From: Archilochus colubris
Taxonomy: Eukaryota; Chordata; Aves; Apodiformes; Trochilidae
NCBI GenBank assembly: GCA_023079485.1
Contig: CM041115.1
Location: 22,808,863 to 22,872,862, forward strand
Length of the DNA: 64,000 nt
Direction of reading: 5' to 3'
This document shows, in pieces, positions 60,781 to 64,000 of this stretch. A program made the translations under genes and the position numbers. Within the stretch, counting starts at the first letter, position 1; each line of letters starts with the position of its first letter. Under the pieces are notes generated by a model. The model was not told the DNA's origin and did not search any database. It saw nothing but the letters and a program-made list of their open reading frames with translations.

Positions 60781-62531
60781 CTTAAATGACAATTATTTTT
60801 ATGCATTGCTAGATTTAAGGTCCAAGTACAACTGAGGACTCAGCTGACACCTAATGCCACATTTGCACTGTTTTGAGAAACTGGGAGCAACAATTCTGTG
60901 TTCCTCTTTTCTTTCCCAGTGGACAGCACTGTATGTGGTGAGGTTGTTGCTTTCCTGGGAGCTATTGACAGTACACCACTCCTTCTTTACTGCAATATGA
61001 GTCATGTTCATAAGGAGGTTTTTTTGCCTGGAAAAAGATGATAAAGAAAAATCTTCTATGTCAGTAGAAAATCCCATGCATTTCCATTCTTATTAACCAG
61101 AGCAACTACTTATCTTTTTTCCTACAGTGCAGCTTGGACACAATATAGTCACACTGCTGAGAGTAGACTCAACTTGTGGAATGATGTAAAGGTCACAGCA
61201 AGAAAGAGAAAATTAACACAGTTCCTTGGGAACTAGTTACTAAATCCTTTTCTGAAAAAATGTATCTATCTGCATCAGCACAGAGCACAAAACAATTCCT
61301 TGTTTCAGAAAGGCATTAATGTACAGAGTACCAGAATAAGTATTTTATTAGTGTACTGCTTTTAGGATAACAATTTTACAGCCTGAATGCATTTTAGAAG
61401 CAATTAACTCTTGTAATATGAGCTCTGGGTATCATGGAGACTGAAAAGACATCTCTGTAATTAATGACAGCATAAATCTTCTCAATCAAAATCTCTTTGC
61501 CTGCAAGTCTTTTCACATGCAACTATGTCTGTGAGTCTAATGTGTTTTTCATGTTTTTACAAGCTACAGTGTGGGTTTGGCAAACAGGGTTTGTGCCCGG
61601 GTAGAACTGTGGGAAGGCCACAGCAGGGGCCAGTGGCTGGCGCATCTCCCCTTTCTGCAACTTGGTTGCTTTGAAAATCCCATCAATACTACTTGCTTTT
61701 CCACGAGAATCTGGAAAGCCACTGATGCCCTTATTCCCAGAAATGTTCTTGACCAAGAAAGCTCTGATATCAAGCCCCAGTCCTGACCTCCCAGGACAGA
61801 AAGGCAGCAAAACTATGTTCTTGTCAACATGATCTTGTTGTTGAACTCTTGTCCAACAGAGCTCTAAAACTGCTGTATAATTGACTATTATGTTTTAATC
61901 ACTTTGTAACCACATCCTTTATATACTTTTTCCTTTAAAGAATTGGCCCTGCCCATGATGGGATACAGGGCTGGTGGGTGTAAGTTTCTGCACTTGTGGG
62001 GTACTCCAGTCTGTATAGGCAGTGATTCAAGATAAACTGGCAAGGTAAGATAAATCACATTGGGGAACCTAGGCTCTTTATGGTCCCCTAACCTCATGTG
62101 AAGCATCCTAGCTTCATAACAATTTTCTTAATAAGAATTAGGACTGCTTCTGCCGTAACTTCACAGAGCTAACATGGCTGGAAAAACACATCCTTTTTGG
62201 CCATTGTGGAAAGTTCTCTAGGGAAGCTGAGAAGCTACTCAGATCAACAAAACAACTTTTTGTTTTTAAGATTTTGGCTCTACTTACACTAAAAGGGCTA
62301 ACTTGCTATTGCTACACAACAACTTTGAAACACTGAATTTTTTTTCTGTGGGCCAGACAAAAGGTATGAACTACTTCTACCTGACATAGGTAGAGCTCCA
62401 AAATTGCTGATCATCACTAACAGCTGCCTAGCTAATGTGTTTGTACATTCCAGTTTGGAAACCCCACTGGTGTCTACTGCCCAGTACACAGGTTGAACAG
62501 GGCTCAAAGTCAGAGCATCTCTTCGATCACT
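60781..62531. other. Intergenic DNA without recognised content
   Basis: No gene, RNA or repeat family recognised. Confidence 0.5.
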
Positions 62532-62882
62532 CACAGAAGCACAGAATCACAGAATAGCCAGAGCTGGAAAAGATCTCTAGGATCACCACATCCAACGGTG
62601 GTGGTGAATAAAATCCATGTGTCAATATCTGTGTCACCCACTAGAGCATGTCCCGAAGTGCCTCACCTACATGGTTTTTAGATACCTCCAGGAATGGTGA
62701 CTCCATCACCTCCCTTGGCAGCCCATTCCAATGCCTACTGCTCTCTCAGTGAAGATATTCTGCCTCAGATTTAGTCAAAATCTCCCCTGGTGCAACTTCA
62801 GCCCATTTCCTCCAGTCCTATCATTGTTCACTTGAGAGAAGAGGCCAGCACCCACCTGCCTACAGCCCCACACAATCTCTGG
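62532..62882 (-). mobile_element. CR1 LINE 3' end
   Basis: The plus strand starts with CACAGAAG-CACAGAAT-CACAGAAT tail repeats. It then reads GAGCTGGAAAAGATCTCTAG, CTCCCTTGGCAGCCCATTCC, and TCTCCCCTGGTGCAACTTCA, which is CR1 3' sequence in reverse orientation. About 350 bp, diverged and inactive; the inner edge is approximate. Confidence 0.9.
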
Positions 62883-64000
62883 GTAACTCAGGCTCAGGAA
62901 CTAGAACCAGCCACCCTTGCACCGAGTTCAATGTTTCTTGTTTGCACAGAGCATATCTAGCACAAACTGGTGTAGTGAACTTCAGGGCTATGCAAAGGCT
63001 GAGGCTCCTGCACGCTGCTCCTGTGAACTGCTGCATGTACACACGTATAGATGTCACATAAGGTGCGCAAAGAGTCATCAGCTAATCTTGAGGAATTTTG
63101 TGTAGGTGTATACAAGGTTTCTTTTCAGAAGGGTGTAAGTGGAACTGATAATTATGTGGTTTTTTTCTTACTAAAGCTGTTGACAGGAAAATTATTTGAC
63201 ACAAAACAGTGCAATGAGTCTCTCCTTTTGCAAAAGCACAATGTTACTCTTCAAGACTAGTTTATAGATAATGATTTCTTAATCATCTCAGTGGTTGCAA
63301 ACACAAGGGGGGAGTGCAACGGGCATTCTATGTAACAGAAATCCATTGGAGTTGGATCAATCTGTTTTTGATCTATAAAATTCCTACAGAGAAGTTGTAA
63401 AAGTCACAAAAGTCTCAGGGCTGGTTACTGAGGTCACCATACGTTTAGCTACAGTACCAACAGTGGAAAAATAGAGTAGGAAAAAGCTTCCTCCAAGTTA
63501 GTAAAGCATGAGAAACAATCAGTTAATTCTTTGTTGTATTTTCTGTGCTCTAGGAGGTCTAAGTGCTCAGAGAAGGTCTGTAATTACTTCACTGATAGTC
63601 TTCCCACAATAGACCGAGCTGTAAAACAATGGCAGCAATCACGTTGAAAAACTGGGCTGTGAGGAGAGTAAAAAATCTGTTTCCTTCTGTCTTCTTCAGC
63701 CACCTGGTGTGCAGCTTACAGGTATCTGCAAAATAGAAATGTGATACCCTAAAATTATATCAGTTTGGTGTTTATCTCAGAGAGCAGTAGATCATACTGT
63801 AGTGATGAGGTAAATCAGAACAGGTGCCTCTGGGAGATTTTCCTCAGGCCTCTTTGATTAGCTGTAGAGTCTCCCTTTTGCCACAGAGCAAAAAAAGGTT
63901 AGGCTAGCGCTTCCTGAAGGCAAACAAATGGCTATGACTGCCCGAGGATCCAACCTGCCTGCTTTGTACCTAACAGGTGTGAACCCTAGTTCACATATTG
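62883..64000. other. Intergenic DNA to window end
   Basis: No gene or repeat recognised. Confidence 0.5.

Noticed and set aside
60373..60806. Poly-Leu, Gly-Glu and Lys-Glu repeat proteins
   Set aside because: They are translations of the CTTCTC hexamer array in different frames.

Overview
The window is vertebrate nuclear DNA, almost certainly from a bird. One gene is recognisable, a split vertebrate gene with GT-AG introns and a CpG-island promoter. Most of the recognisable repeats are CR1-type LINE fragments, which are the dominant avian retroposon, and two others look like avian ERVL-type LTRs. The gene is FEM1C. From general knowledge of synteny (human 5q22 with the chicken Z) the segment is probably Z-linked, but nothing in the sequence alone proves that.

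Layout. Bases 1-540 are upstream flank. Bases 540-1240 are a CpG island holding the FEM1C promoter and non-coding exon 1, with a donor at 911/912. Coding starts in exon 2 (1700-2243). A 10-kb intron carries two degraded antisense CR1 copies (9160-9905 and 10335-11965). Exon 3 (12290-13599) holds the rest of the coding sequence. The two coding parts join in phase to give 617 codons, the same length as mammalian FEM1C, with no stop or frameshift. The presumed 3' UTR was invaded by an ERVL-like LTR (13748-14965), which was itself invaded by a CR1 tail.

From about 18 kb to the end (46 kb) I find no further protein-coding or RNA gene. This is AT-rich, gene-poor DNA with CR1 fragments on both strands, a second ERVL-like LTR (40489-41536), A/C-rich and T/G-rich low-complexity stretches, a long polypyrimidine hexamer array (60644-60750), and a nearly perfect 189-bp snap-back element with flanking direct repeats (42001-42189). 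In human, too, FEM1C is followed by a long gene-free interval, so the emptiness is not surprising.

Functionally the one gene is self-contained. FEM1C is the substrate receptor of a Cullin-2 RING ubiquitin ligase that reads arginine-type C-terminal degrons. Its degron-pocket aspartates and its Elongin/Cul2-binding box are all visible in the translated exons. I did not find a convincing new biological system. The snap-back element is the structure most worth following up.
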